The notes: generated by a model from the sequence alone, not told the origin. Counted from the first letter of the stretch, positions 1-7,668 are shown. The stretch: 64,000 nucleotides of DNA from Bradyrhizobium sp. CCBAU 53421 (GCF_015291625.1 NZ_CP030047.1:5394001-5458000); one strand, 5' to 3'. Program-made: numbers and translations.

Positions 1-153
1 ATCGCGGAAATCAAGGAGTTCGCTGCGGGTTACCGCGATCAGGGCAAGCGTTTCTTCCTGCAGATCGAGGCGGTCTCGTTGATGACCACGGAGGTCAGGG
101 ATACCTGCGAAGCACTCAAGAAGAAGATCGCGACCGACACATTGACCCGGTGA
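1..153 (+). CDS. C-terminal end of an unrecognised protein (truncated by window edge)
   Basis: The reading frame enters open from the left edge and ends at a TGA after 50 codons. The visible tail is charged and helical-looking (starts IAEIKEF, ends KKKIATDTLTR), with no membrane segment or recognisable motif. A strong stem-loop terminator lies about 160 bases downstream on the same strand, which supports a real transcript. Too little is present to name a family. Confidence 0.55.
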   Translation: MAEIKEFAAGYRDQGKRFFLQIEAVSLMTTEVRDTCEALKKKIATDTLTR

Positions 154-272
154 TAGTCGGCCGGCACGTTTCGTGCTCAGCGCATCCGTGGATTTTCAGC
201 GTGCATAGGTGAACGGCTGCGCTACTCCGGCGCGGCGGAACCGTTAGTTCTATTCGAGACCAGATAGTTCAG

Positions 273-302
273 CGTCAAGTCGTTCAACGTCAAGTCGTTC
301 AA
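273..302. repeat. Perfect tandem duplication of a 15-bp unit
   Basis: The unit CGTCAAGTCGTTCAA occurs twice head to tail with no mismatch, just before the terminator that follows the first gene. It is not in a coding region. It looks like a recent slippage or duplication event. Confidence 0.8.
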
Positions 303-309
303 GATCCTG

Positions 310-331
310 CCCCGCTTCGGCGGGGACTTTT
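310..331 (+). terminator. Rho-independent terminator of the first gene
   Basis: A 6-bp G+C stem (CCCCGC / GCGGGG) closed by a TTCG tetraloop is followed by ACTTTTGT. Its position and orientation fit termination of the plus-strand gene ending at 153. Confidence 0.75.
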
Positions 332-378
332 GTGCTGCAGCAAACCCTGCGCGCCTCGAATGGCCGGGGCTGACCGAT

Positions 379-597
379 TTAACGCGCGTTAGGTGCGCGC
401 TCAGCCGTGTCCGTTGCCGGAGGCAAAGCGGATATCGCGGACCAGCGGTCGCTGAAATCCTTGGCCGGAAGCGCGTCCGCGTCGGAGACGACAGCGCCCT
501 CGGTCCGGGGCATGTGCGACCTGATCGTCGCGGCGGTTGCGGTGACAGCCAGCAGGGCGACGGCCACGAACCCGGTAATCGTTCGATGCTTTGTCAT
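379..597 (-). CDS. Small exported or membrane-anchored hypothetical protein (72 aa)
   Basis: The N-terminus carries a short basic region (MTKHR) and a hydrophobic stretch at about residues 8-24, followed by a polar tail, as in a signal peptide or N-terminal anchor. A near-perfect ribosome binding site (GAGGAGGTT) lies just upstream of the ATG, which makes this a real gene and not a shadow frame. No conserved domain is recognised. It stands alone, with its 3' end close to the terminator of the converging first gene. Function unknown. Confidence 0.6.
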   Translation of the reverse strand: MTKHRTITGFVAVALLAVTATAATIRSHMPRTEGAVVSDADALPAKDFSDRWSAISALPPATDTAERAPNAR

Positions 598-800
598 TAG
601 AACCTCCTCGGGTCCCCAACGCCCACTTAACGTGGGTCACAGGAACCTTCGCGCTGGTTCAGCACAAAGACAGCATCGATCGCGCAAGATCGGACAACGA
701 ACTTGTCCCAAACTCAAACCGCCTCTGCCGGCAATGCCGATGAGTGTGGCGACGGTCCCTCGACGGCGGCAATGTTCGCTTCGCCGTTGGAATGCACGAC

Positions 801-1739
801 CTACCCCGCGCGCGATGCCCGGCGCAGCGATTGCGGCGGCTGGCCGAAGGCGCGGATGAAGGCGCGGCGCATCCGCTCGGGATCGCGGAAGCCGGTGATC
901 TCGGCGACGCGCTCGATCGCCTCGCCAGACGACTGCACGCGCTGGCGCGCGACCTCGATCCGTAGCCGCTCCACCGCTTTCGACGGCGTGATGCCGGTCT
1001 CCGCGATGAAGGCGCGGGTGAAATGCCGCGAGCTCATCCCGGCCTTGTCGGCGAGATCCTCGACCGTCAGCGGCGCGTCGAGATGCTCGCGCGCCCAGGC
1101 GAGCAGCGGCCCGAACCGTCCGTTCGGCGCCTTCAATTCCAAGAGCGAGGAGAACTGCGACTGCCCGCCGCTGCGCCGATGGTACAGCACGAGCTGCCGC
1201 GCGGTGTTCTGCGCGACCTCGTCGCCATAGTCCTCGGTGATCATCGCGAGCGCGAGGTCGATGCCGGCGGTGATGCCGGCCGAACTCCAGATATTGCCGT
1301 CACGGACGAATATCTGGTCCGGCTCGAGCCGGATCTTCGGATAGGTCTTCACGAAATGCGGCGTGCGCTGCCAATGCGTGGTGGCACGGCGGCCATCGAG
1401 CAGGCCGGCCTCGGCCAGTACATAGGCGCCGGAGCAGACGCTGGCGACGCGGATGCCGCGGTTCGCCATCCGCCGCACGAATGACAGCGTGGTCGGACAG
1501 CTCGCCGGCGTGCGCACGCCGTTGCCGCCCGCGATGATCAGCGTCGTGATCGCCGCCGACGGCTTGAGGCCGCGCGCAAGCATCTCGACGCCGGACGAAG
1601 AGCGTACCGGCCCGGCCTTCACCGCGATCGTCTTGATATCAGGCGGATTGTTGGCGAAGCGCGCCGCGATCTCGAACGCCGCGATCGGGCCGGCGGCATC
1701 GAGCAGCTGGAAGTCGGGAAAGATCAGGATGCCGATCAT
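801..1739 (-). CDS. GlxA-family transcriptional regulator (DJ-1/PfpI domain + AraC HTH)
   Basis: The 312-residue protein has the two-part GlxA architecture. An N-terminal DJ-1/PfpI-like domain (about residues 1-165) keeps the nucleophile-elbow sequence SVCSGAYVLAEAGLL and ATTHW. A C-terminal AraC-type double helix-turn-helix follows (about 215-305; LTVEDLADKAGMSSRHFTRAF). Such proteins activate amidase, nitrilase or carnitine-type catabolic genes, with the DJ-1 domain probably sensing a ligand. It is divergent from an isonitrile hydratase gene whose protein shares the same DJ-1 fold, so it is the obvious candidate regulator of that gene. The regulatory link is inferred from layout. Confidence 0.85.
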   Translation of the reverse strand: MIGILIFPDFQLLDAAGPIAAFEIAARFANNPPDIKTIAVKAGPVRSSSGVEMLARGLKPSAAITTLIIAGGNGVRTPASCPTTLSFVRRMANRGIRVASVCSGAYVLAEAGLLDGRRATTHWQRTPHFVKTYPKIRLEPDQIFVRDGNIWSSAGITAGIDLALAMITEDYGDEVAQNTARQLVLYHRRSGGQSQFSSLLELKAPNGRFGPLLAWAREHLDAPLTVEDLADKAGMSSRHFTRAFIAETGITPSKAVERLRIEVARQRVQSSGEAIERVAEITGFRDPERMRRAFIRAFGQPPQSLRRASRAG

Positions 1740-1782
1740 CTGCCAGATCCTTGCAATGCCAAATCCTTAGGAAGCGACGTCC

Positions 1783-1815
1783 GTCCGAAAATGAGGGAAT
1801 TACGCCATTTTGGAC
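1783..1815. promoter_or_regulatory. Imperfect inverted repeat in the GlxA / isonitrile hydratase divergent promoter
   Basis: GTCCGAAAATG and CATTTTGGAC form arms separated by 12 bases, with one extra base in the left arm. The element sits midway between the two divergent start codons, where an operator controlling both genes would be expected. No motif for GlxA regulators is established that I can match it to. Confidence 0.4.
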
Positions 1816-1826
1816 AGGAGGCCACC

Positions 1827-1913
1827 ATGGCATCGTGGTTCCGTCAAGCGCTATTTGGAGGTCTCCGATGTCCGAACCCCTGCAGATTGGATTGCTCGTC
1901 TTCCCGAAGGTGA
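1827..1913 (+). CDS. Candidate 28-codon leader ORF overlapping the isonitrile hydratase start
   Basis: An ATG preceded by a textbook Shine-Dalgarno (ACAGGAGG, 5-base spacer) opens a 28-residue frame (MASWFRQALFGG...). It runs through the real start of the next gene and stops 43 bases inside it, in a different frame. The downstream gene has its own good site (GGAGG, 6-base spacer). The ORF could be a leader peptide coupled to the downstream gene, or the Shine-Dalgarno may be fortuitous. The peptide itself shows no motif. Confidence 0.3.
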   Translation: MASWFRQALFGGLRCPNPCRLDCSSSRR

Positions 1914-2566
1914 CCCAGCTCGACCTGACCGGCCCGCTGCAGGTGTTCTCCTCGGTGCCCGGCGCCAAGGTGCATCTGATCTGGAAACGGATCGAACCCG
2001 TTCCGTCCGACTCCGTCATGGTCCTGACGCCGACCACGACCTTCGCCGACTGCCCGCAGCTGGACGTGATCTGCGTGCCCGGCGGATCCGGCACCGACGA
2101 CATGGTCGGCGACACGGAGATCCTCGCCTTCCTGCGCAAGCAGGCCGAGGGAGCGAAATACGTCACGTCGGTCTGCACGGGCTCGCTGGTGCTCGGCGCC
2201 GCCGGTCTCTTGAAGGGCTATCGCGCCACCACGCATTGGAGCGCGATCGATTTCCTGTCGGGGTTCGGAGCCATCCCGACCAAGACGCGTGTCTGCGTCG
2301 ACCGCAACCGCTTCACCGGCGGCGGCGTCACGGCCGGCATCGATTTCGCGCTGACGCTGGTGTCCGAGCTCGTCGACCGCAAGACCGCGGAAGCGATCCA
2401 GCTCAGACTCGAATACAATCCGGCGCCGCCATTCAATGCCGGCTCGCCCGACACCGCGCCCGCCGAGATCCTCACCTTCATGAAGGAGCGGATGGGACCG
2501 GCCCACGCGCGCCGGGGCGAATTGATGCGCCAGGCGGCCGGACGGCTCGGATCGGGTGCGTCCTGA
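1868..2566 (+). CDS. inhA: Isonitrile hydratase-like DJ-1/PfpI family enzyme
   Basis: This 232-residue protein matches the known Pseudomonas isonitrile hydratase in length and layout. That enzyme adds water to isonitriles (R-N=C) to give N-substituted formamides. The residues known to matter there are kept: Asp19 in VTQLDLTGP, the nucleophilic Cys103 and Thr104 in SVCTGSLVLGAAGLL, and downstream ATTHW and GGGVTAGIDFAL. There is no signal peptide, so it is cytoplasmic. The ATG is chosen because it has GGAGG six bases upstream; an earlier in-frame start would add unrelated residues. Divergent from a GlxA-type regulator. The exact substrate is inferred. Confidence 0.8.
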   Translation: MSEPLQIGLLVFPKVTQLDLTGPLQVFSSVPGAKVHLIWKRIEPVPSDSVMVLTPTTTFADCPQLDVICVPGGSGTDDMVGDTEILAFLRKQAEGAKYVTSVCTGSLVLGAAGLLKGYRATTHWSAIDFLSGFGAIPTKTRVCVDRNRFTGGGVTAGIDFALTLVSELVDRKTAEAIQLRLEYNPAPPFNAGSPDTAPAEILTFMKERMGPAHARRGELMRQAAGRLGSGAS

Positions 2567-2608
2567 CGGAGCCTGGCGGCAATCGCCGTCAGCCCCTCGC
2601 ACGGAGCT

Positions 2609-3367
2609 TCAGGGAGCAATGGGCTCCAACACCTTGCCCCGTATCGCAGCGGCGGCAGCCGGCGAATGCAGGAATGCGATCAGTTGCTCGGCGGCCTTCG
2701 GCTCGCCGGCATTGGCGCTGATGCCGACGCTGAACGTGGTGTAGTTCTGCAGCTCGTCCGGTAGCACCCCTGCGAGAGCAACGCCCTCGACCCCGATGAT
2801 GTTCGGCACGGTAATCACCGTCAGCTCGGCTTCGCCGCGTGCGACGGCATCGACCGGGCTCCGCGCTGCCACAGCCAGGAGCTTCGGCTTCACGTCGCCC
2901 GCGATTCCGAGGCGATCGAGCAGATGAAGGAAATAGCTTCCGCTCACGCTCTCGCTTGAATAGGAGATTGATCTCGCCGCCAGCAGCGCTCGCTTCAGGT
3001 CGTCGCTGGAGGCGAGCTGGGGCTTCAGTGCACCCGCGCGGATCGCGACGCCCGCGGCCGTGCGGGCGATGTCGGACCGCGAGCCCGCAGCGATCTTGCC
3101 GAGCCGCGCAAGATCATCGACCGCCGCAGGCAGCAAGACGGCGGCATCGAACCTCTCGCCCGCCTCGATCTGCCGCTTGAGCACCGGCACGCCCTCAAAG
3201 GTGAGGATCAGCGTATGGCCGGTCGCCCGTGCGAATGCTGGCGCAAGGTCATTGAAGACCCCCTTCATGGTCGGCGTACTGAGAACCGCGACCTCGGCCG
3301 CACCGCCGGTCGTGGCGCTCATCGCCAAGACAAGCGCGGCGCCCATGACGCGAATGCTCCTCATCAC
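2609..3367 (-). CDS. Periplasmic ModA-like substrate-binding protein (orphan)
   Basis: A cleavable signal peptide is clear (MMRSIRVMGAALVLAMSATTGGAA, cleavage before EVAV). The mature domain has the two-lobed class II binding-protein pattern of the molybdate-binding ModA group (VLSTPTMKGVFNDLAPAF, FDAAVLL, ISYSSESVSGSYFLHLLDRLGI, GEAELTVI). It would capture an anion or small ligand in the periplasm, but no ModB/ModC-type permease or ATPase lies nearby, so transport is not supported by context. A second, cytoplasmic relative lies near the far end of this window. It converges with the isonitrile hydratase gene and is divergent from a LysR regulator. Confidence 0.75.
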   Translation of the reverse strand: MMRSIRVMGAALVLAMSATTGGAAEVAVLSTPTMKGVFNDLAPAFARATGHTLILTFEGVPVLKRQIEAGERFDAAVLLPAAVDDLARLGKIAAGSRSDIARTAAGVAIRAGALKPQLASSDDLKRALLAARSISYSSESVSGSYFLHLLDRLGIAGDVKPKLLAVAARSPVDAVARGEAELTVITVPNIIGVEGVALAGVLPDELQNYTTFSVGISANAGEPKAAEQLIAFLHSPAAAAAIRGKVLEPIAP

Positions 3368-3491
3368 CGCCTCTCCTGCGTCTCAAGCGCACCCTTACCG
3401 AAGCTCAGGCCCGGAGCTGGAGTCAGCGTCAAAACAGGAGTATCCACAAGGTCGATTATTCGACAGGCCGGTAGCCATTTAGGTACGTCAC

Positions 3492-4442
3492 GTGCGCTGG
3501 GCCGACAGGATTGGGCGTTCTCTCAAGCCTCGCGACCTCCACGTCTTCATGACGGTGGTCGAGGAGCGCAGCATGGCGAAGGCCGCCGAGCGCCTGGCGA
3601 TCTCGCGGCCGGTGATCTCGCGCACGATCGCCAATCTCGAACACATGCTCGGCGTGACCCTGCTCGACCGCACGGCTCGCGGCATCGCGCCGACGCTGTT
3701 CGGCAAGGCGCTGCTCAGGCGCGGTACCGCGGTGTTCGACGAACTTCGGCAGAGCGTCGAGGAGATCGCGTATCTTGCCGATCCCAAGGCGGGCGAGCTG
3801 CGCATCGCCTGCACCGAGGTGTGGGCCGCCGGCCTCGTGCCGAAAGCCATCGAGCGGCTGTCAAAGCGACTGCCGCGTCTGCGCGTCAGGCTGGAGCAAG
3901 GCACTGCACTCCATCAGTTCAACCTGCTCCGGGAGCGGCAATGCGAGATCGTGATCTCGCGGCTGCTGACGGAGACGCCGGACTCCGACATCGACATGCA
4001 GCCGCTGTTCTACGAGCCGCTGGCGGTCGTCGCCGGCCCGCAAAGCTCCTGGTCGCGCCGCCGCAAGCTGACGCTGTCAGAGCTCGTCGACGCACCGTGG
4101 ATCCTGTCAACGCTTGAAGCGGAACCCGGCTCACCCTTCGTCGAAGCATTCCGTGCCGCGAAGCTGCCGATCCCGACCGCAACGATCTTCAGCAACTCGC
4201 TACACCTGCGCATCAGCCTGCTCGCCACCGGACGTTATCTCACGCTCGTGCCGGGCTCGGCGCTGCGATTCGGCCCCGGAGCCGGTCTGCTCAAGGCGTT
4301 GCCCGTCGCATTGCCGCGATGGCACCTGCCGACGCGGATTTTCACCCTGAAGGGCAGAATGCTGAGCCCTGTTGCGCAACTGTTTGCCGATTGCGTGCGC
4401 GAGGTGGCCATGCCGCTTGCCCAAAACAAGGAGGCGCCCTGA
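3492..4442 (+). CDS. LysR-family transcriptional regulator
   Basis: The N-terminal winged helix-turn-helix lies at about residues 14-72 (DLHVFMTVVEERSMAKAAERL, VISRTIANLEHMLGVTLLDR). It is followed by a LysR substrate-binding domain (ELRIACTEVWAAGLVP onward). At 316 residues it is the normal family length. It starts with GTG. It is divergent from the ModA-like binding-protein gene about 125 bases away, and LysR regulators often control their divergent neighbour, so that gene is the likely target; the ligand is unknown. Confidence 0.85.
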   Translation: MRWADRIGRSLKPRDLHVFMTVVEERSMAKAAERLAISRPVISRTIANLEHMLGVTLLDRTARGIAPTLFGKALLRRGTAVFDELRQSVEEIAYLADPKAGELRIACTEVWAAGLVPKAIERLSKRLPRLRVRLEQGTALHQFNLLRERQCEIVISRLLTETPDSDIDMQPLFYEPLAVVAGPQSSWSRRRKLTLSELVDAPWILSTLEAEPGSPFVEAFRAAKLPIPTATIFSNSLHLRISLLATGRYLTLVPGSALRFGPGAGLLKALPVALPRWHLPTRIFTLKGRMLSPVAQLFADCVREVAMPLAQNKEAP

Positions 4443-4465
4443 CACTTGTCGGCTGGACGGAGCTA

Positions 4466-4855
4466 TCAGGCCGGATTAAGCGCGCTGATGGTGACGTAGT
4501 ATCCGTCGGGATCCCGGAGTGAAAATTCCATCGTTCCGGTGTTGGGATTTCGATGCGGCTCTTCCTCCAGCCGGCTGACGAGTGCGCGCGCCCTTGGCAG
4601 CGCGACGTCAAGATCGTCGACCCGGAAGAACAAGAGGAGGCCGTTGCCGGGCTTGGCGTCGTGGGGACTTGTCAATGAGGGGTGCTCGTGGGCACCCCAG
4701 GCGTGCAGACAGAGCAAGACGGTTCCATCGACATCGACGATCTGCCCGAAATAGTCGTGGGCGGGCACCGCGCCCGGCAGGCCGAGCAGCGACTGGTACC
4801 ACCTGAAGCTCCGGGGTACGTCAGCGACGCCGATGATCGTCCACAACCGCTTCAT
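4466..4855 (-). CDS. VOC-family (glyoxalase/bleomycin-resistance fold) protein
   Basis: A single vicinal-oxygen-chelate domain covers the whole protein: TIIGVADVPRSFRWYQSLLG at the first beta-alpha unit, then VDGTVLLCLHAWG, LLLFFRVDDLDVALPRAR and the terminal EFSLRDPDGYYVTISA. VOC proteins are metal-dependent lyases, dioxygenases or antibiotic-binding proteins; this one cannot be assigned more closely. The start is taken at MKRLW. Two upstream in-frame ATGs would add up to 16 residues without an obvious ribosome binding site. It converges with the LysR gene. Confidence 0.75.
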   Translation of the reverse strand: MKRLWTIIGVADVPRSFRWYQSLLGLPGAVPAHDYFGQIVDVDGTVLLCLHAWGAHEHPSLTSPHDAKPGNGLLLFFRVDDLDVALPRARALVSRLEEEPHRNPNTGTMEFSLRDPDGYYVTISALNPA

Positions 4856-4922
4856 GGAATGCTCTGCGGTGCGCCGCATTGATTGCAGGAAAGATGCGGG
4901 CATGCCGTCCGGCCTGCAACAG

Positions 4923-4951
4923 AAAAAGGCCGCCCGGTTTCCCGAGCGGCC
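4923..4951 (-). terminator. Minus-strand Rho-independent terminator
   Basis: Read on the minus strand, GGCCGC and GCGGCC pair around an inner CGG/CCG with a short loop, followed by TTTTTCT. It ends a transcript arriving from the right: either the NDUFA12 gene with a ~330-nt trailer, or a separate small RNA in between. Confidence 0.65.
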
Positions 4952-5112
4952 CTTCCTGTCTCACGGTAGCCTCACATTTGCGGGCGATTTCAGGACGTCT
5001 GTGCCGGGGGCCTATCTCCCGGCCGCATCCAACTCGGAGGCCGCTGCTTATCGGGACAGTCGCGATCTGGAGCCCGATCCGACGCGATGGTCTCCCATCT
5101 CCGTAAGATGAC
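4923..5112 (-). ncRNA. Candidate small RNA, unclassified
   Basis: The 170 bases upstream of the terminator hold no good ORF but several pairings when read on the minus strand. An outer closing stem pairs TCTTACGG with CCGTGAGA about 140 bases apart with one G-U. A local hairpin CATCT-TACGG-AGATG is an alternative to the outer stem. Two strong inner hairpins are CGGCC/GGCCG and GCCGGG/CCCGGC. Size and overall shape resemble 6S-class regulatory RNAs, but I cannot match diagnostic sequences, so no family is assigned. It could also be the 3' UTR of the complex I gene. Confidence 0.35.
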
Positions 5113-5282
5113 TACATTGAGCCGCGAAGGAGCCCTCAGCGCAAGCGGGCAGCGCCGGCCGCAGCCCATCTGTCCCCGCTGTTACCGTTGTCCACAGGCA
5201 CGCACTCGCGTTGCCTCAGGCACATGTGCGCTGCACGCGCGCTGTCGCGCACGTGCACGTCAAAATCAGCAGTTCGTTAAGG

Positions 5283-5693
5283 TCAGCTTCCCGGCGTCCA
5301 GGCGTGGTAGTCGCCGGTCGCCTTGGGGCGGCGGCCGCTCGCCAGGGTCGAGCCGGACGGACGGTAAGCCTGCGCGGTGCCGGTCAGGTTCGGCAGATGC
5401 GGCTTTTCCCATTCCCGCGGCGCGTACTTGTCCTCGGTCGGGGGCACATCAACCGTGTGATGCAGCCAGCCGTGCCAGCCGGCCGGGATCCGGGACGCCT
5501 CGGCATAGCCGTTATAGACCACCCAGCGGCGCTCGAAATGCAGTGTCGGGTCGATCTCGCCGCCCTTGGTCCGGTAGTAGCGATTGCCCTGCTCGTCCTC
5601 GCCGACCAGCTCGCCATAGCGCGAGGTCCACAATTGCGTGCCAAAGGTCTGGCCGTTCCACCAGGTGAAGAATTTCAGCAGGAATTGTTTCAT
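5283..5693 (-). CDS. NADH:ubiquinone oxidoreductase subunit NDUFA12-like
   Basis: A 136-residue protein of the NDUFA12 / B17.2 family, a supernumerary subunit of respiratory complex I conserved between mitochondria and alphaproteobacteria. The hallmark segments are visible: [20 protein letters not shown] near the N-terminus, then [15 protein letters not shown] and [10 protein letters not shown], followed by a proline-rich tail ending YHAWTPG. It would sit on the peripheral arm on the cytoplasmic side. As is usual in this group it is encoded away from the main nuo operon. It starts at an ATG (MKQFLLKFF). Confidence 0.9.
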   Translation of the reverse strand: MKQFLLKFFTWWNGQTFGTQLWTSRYGELVGEDEQGNRYYRTKGGEIDPTLHFERRWVVYNGYAEASRIPAGWHGWLHHTVDVPPTEDKYAPREWEKPHLPNLTGTAQAYRPSGSTLASGRRPKATGDYHAWTPGS

Positions 5694-5907
5694 GCGTGGC
5701 CGGTCGTCGGTTCGAGGCAGTCAGGCTCTGATGCCACCTGAATCTCCAAATGTCCAGCCGCCGCCAAGGTAGCCCGGCACTCCCGGGAGCGCCCCGGGTG
5801 ACCGGCCCGTTTGGCGACCAAATGACGCGGTCACAAGGAGTTTTGTTCACCTGCCATACATGCGCCGCTGGCTACGCAAAGATGACGGACAATCAATGTC
5901 ACGCGCG

Positions 5908-5932
5908 GGAACGTCCGACCGCAGAGATGGTT
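5908..5932 (+). promoter_or_regulatory. Candidate extracytoplasmic-function sigma (EcfG-type) promoter
   Basis: GGAAC is followed after 17 bases by GTT (or 16 bases then GGTT). This is close to the general-stress-response consensus of rhizobia and Caulobacter (GGAAC, 16-18 bases, CGTT). It lies 30 bases upstream of the BA14K-like start codon, a sensible distance for a short leader. Found by eye. Confidence 0.4.
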
Positions 5933-5961
5933 AGACATTGTCCGTTTTGATGGAGTCCAAG

Positions 5962-6540
5962 ATGATCAATATGAAGGTTCTGAGCACCGCCGCGGCGCTG
6001 GCGCTTGCGCTGCCGTTGGCTGTGGCGCCGACCGTTTCGTTCGCCCAGTCCGCCGCGCAGATGGGCGCGATGGGCGGTGGCGGTGGTGCGCGCGGCGGCG
6101 GCGGCGGTGGTGGCGGTGGCCATATCGGCGGCGGCGGCGGTGGTGGCTTCGGCGGCGGCCGTGGTGCTGCCATGGGCGGTGGCGGCGGCTGGCACGGCGG
6201 TGGTGGCGGCGGCCAGTGGGCCGGTGGCGGCGGCGGTGGTTGGCGCGGCGGCGGTGGCGGCTGGCACGGCGGCTATCATCGTGGCGGCGGCTTCTGGCCG
6301 GGCGCAGTTGCCGGTGCAGTCGTCGGCGGCGCCCTCGCCTCGGGCGCGTATTACGGCGGCTACGGCCCCGGATACGGCTACTACGATGACAGCTACGGTT
6401 ATTACGACGACAGCGCACCTGTCGCCGTGGAGGCCGCGCCGGGCGGCGATGCGAGCTACTGCGCGCAGCGCTACAGGTCCTACGATCCGGCCTCGGGCAC
6501 CTATCTCGGCTTCGACGGCCTGCGGCACCCCTGCCCGTAG
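5962..6540 (+). CDS. Secreted glycine-rich BA14K-like protein
   Basis: A signal peptide (about residues 1-29) is followed by a glycine-rich segment of about 80 residues with runs of Gly and interspersed Trp, His and Arg. A short hydrophobic stretch (FWPGAVAGAVVGGALAS), a Tyr/Gly-rich part and a C-terminal BA14K-type motif follow (YCAQRYRSYDPASGTYLGF...RHPC). BA14K is a lectin-like immunoreactive protein first described in Brucella; homologues are common in rhizobia. The start at MINMK is chosen for its ribosome binding site (GGAG, 6-base spacer) and because it begins the signal peptide. Possibly stress-induced, given the upstream promoter candidate. Confidence 0.75.
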   Translation: MINMKVLSTAAALALALPLAVAPTVSFAQSAAQMGAMGGGGGARGGGGGGGGGHIGGGGGGGFGGGRGAAMGGGGGWHGGGGGGQWAGGGGGGWRGGGGGWHGGYHRGGGFWPGAVAGAVVGGALASGAYYGGYGPGYGYYDDSYGYYDDSAPVAVEAAPGGDASYCAQRYRSYDPASGTYLGFDGLRHPCP

Positions 6541-6567
6541 TGAAGGCGTGAATATCTGAGTCCCGAA

Positions 6568-6592
6568 GGGCGGCGGCAACGCCGCCCTTTTT
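6568..6592 (+). terminator. Rho-independent terminator of the BA14K-like gene
   Basis: GGGCGGC and GCCGCCC pair across a six-base loop and are followed directly by TTTTT. The last T is also the first base of the stop codon complement of the converging EamA gene, so the two genes are packed end to end. Confidence 0.85.
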
Positions 6593-7488
6593 CATGTCCG
6601 CAATGCCACCGCGACGGCTGCGAACGTCACCACGAGCGCCACGATGTCGCTTCCGCTGAGCGGCTCGCGCAGCATGGCCGCTGCCGCCAGCACACCGACG
6701 ACGGGCACCAGCAGCGTACCGATCGACGCCGTCGCCGCCGGCAATAGCTCCAGCGCCGCGAACCAGCAGACGTAGCAAAGGCAGAACTGGATCAGCGTCA
6801 TGTAGAGCATCGACGCCCAGCCGAGCTGCGACAGCGCAGCGAGCTGCGGCTGCTCGATCAGAACACCGGCGATTGCGATCGGCACGCAGCCGATTGCAAG
6901 CTGCCAGGCTGCGAGCGACAGCGGCGGCATCGCTAGCTTGAAGAACTTGGTCAGCACCGTGCCGAGCCCGACGCAGAGCGCGCCGGCGAGCGCGAACAGG
7001 ATGCCCGGCAATTTGCCGAGGCTCGCGTCGATGCCGCCACCGCCGATCAGCGCGGCGATCCCGGCGAGCGCCACGCCGAGCGCGAGCGCACGCGGTAGCG
7101 AGACACGCTCGCCGAGCACCGGCCAGGCCACCAGCGCGACCCACACCGGGATCGATATCCCGAGCACGGCCGCCTCGCTGGCGCGAAGCCAGATCAGCGC
7201 CAGGCCCATCGACGCGACCCAGCCGCCGATAGAGAGCGTCGACACCAGCGCAAGCCGCAACCACATGCCGTCAGGGACGCGCAGCTTCTGGCCGCGCGCA
7301 AGCGCCACGAGACCGAGCGCGATCGCTCCGACCACGCCGCAGAGCCCGCGCGACGACAGCGGCGGCCATTCCGTGAGCAGGAACTTCATGATCGGGAAAT
7401 TGAGGCCCCAGCCGGTCGATGCGACCACCAGGAGTGCGAGGCCGAGCGGTGACAGCGGGGCGCGGCCGGCGACTGGAACTGCGGTCAT
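6592..7488 (-). CDS. EamA/DMT-family transporter (copy 1)
   Basis: A 298-residue, ten-helix member of the drug/metabolite transporter superfamily with two EamA repeats (about residues 14-145 and 160-295). Recognisable segments include ASTGWGLNFPIMKFLLTEWPPL, MGLALIWLRASEAAVLG and WPVLGERVSL. Such proteins usually export amino acids, nucleobases or other metabolites; the substrate cannot be read from sequence. It is clearly paralogous to the EamA gene about 4 kb downstream on the same strand, with matching segments throughout (for example KLPGI, GLGTVL against ALGTVL, and TLIQFC). A response regulator / kinase pair lies between the two copies. Confidence 0.85.
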   Translation of the reverse strand: MTAVPVAGRAPLSPLGLALLVVASTGWGLNFPIMKFLLTEWPPLSSRGLCGVVGAIALGLVALARGQKLRVPDGMWLRLALVSTLSIGGWVASMGLALIWLRASEAAVLGISIPVWVALVAWPVLGERVSLPRALALGVALAGIAALIGGGGIDASLGKLPGILFALAGALCVGLGTVLTKFFKLAMPPLSLAAWQLAIGCVPIAIAGVLIEQPQLAALSQLGWASMLYMTLIQFCLCYVCWFAALELLPAATASIGTLLVPVVGVLAAAAMLREPLSGSDIVALVVTFAAVAVALRT

Positions 7489-7668
7489 GGACCCGTCGTA
7501 ATGTGAGCGGACAAATACAAGTGATGGCGTCAGGGCTAGCTGGAAATCTGCTTGTCAGCAAACAGCATATGCATTCTATGATACAGACTTTCCGTCCAGG
7601 TTCCGCCTTAATCGGCAGACGGGCCAAGCGAGTCGCCGGCACGCGAGGCCGCAGCAAGAGGATGCATC

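Noticed and set aside
4923..5112. Assignment of the candidate RNA as 6S, SRP RNA, tmRNA or RNase P
   Set aside because: Size and a closing stem would suit 6S, but I could not match its central bubble. SRP, tmRNA and RNase P signature sequences are absent.
6060..6320. Glycine-rich stretch as a DNA tandem repeat array
   Set aside because: The repetition follows Gly codons within one continuous reading frame with signal peptide and C-terminal domain; unit length is irregular.
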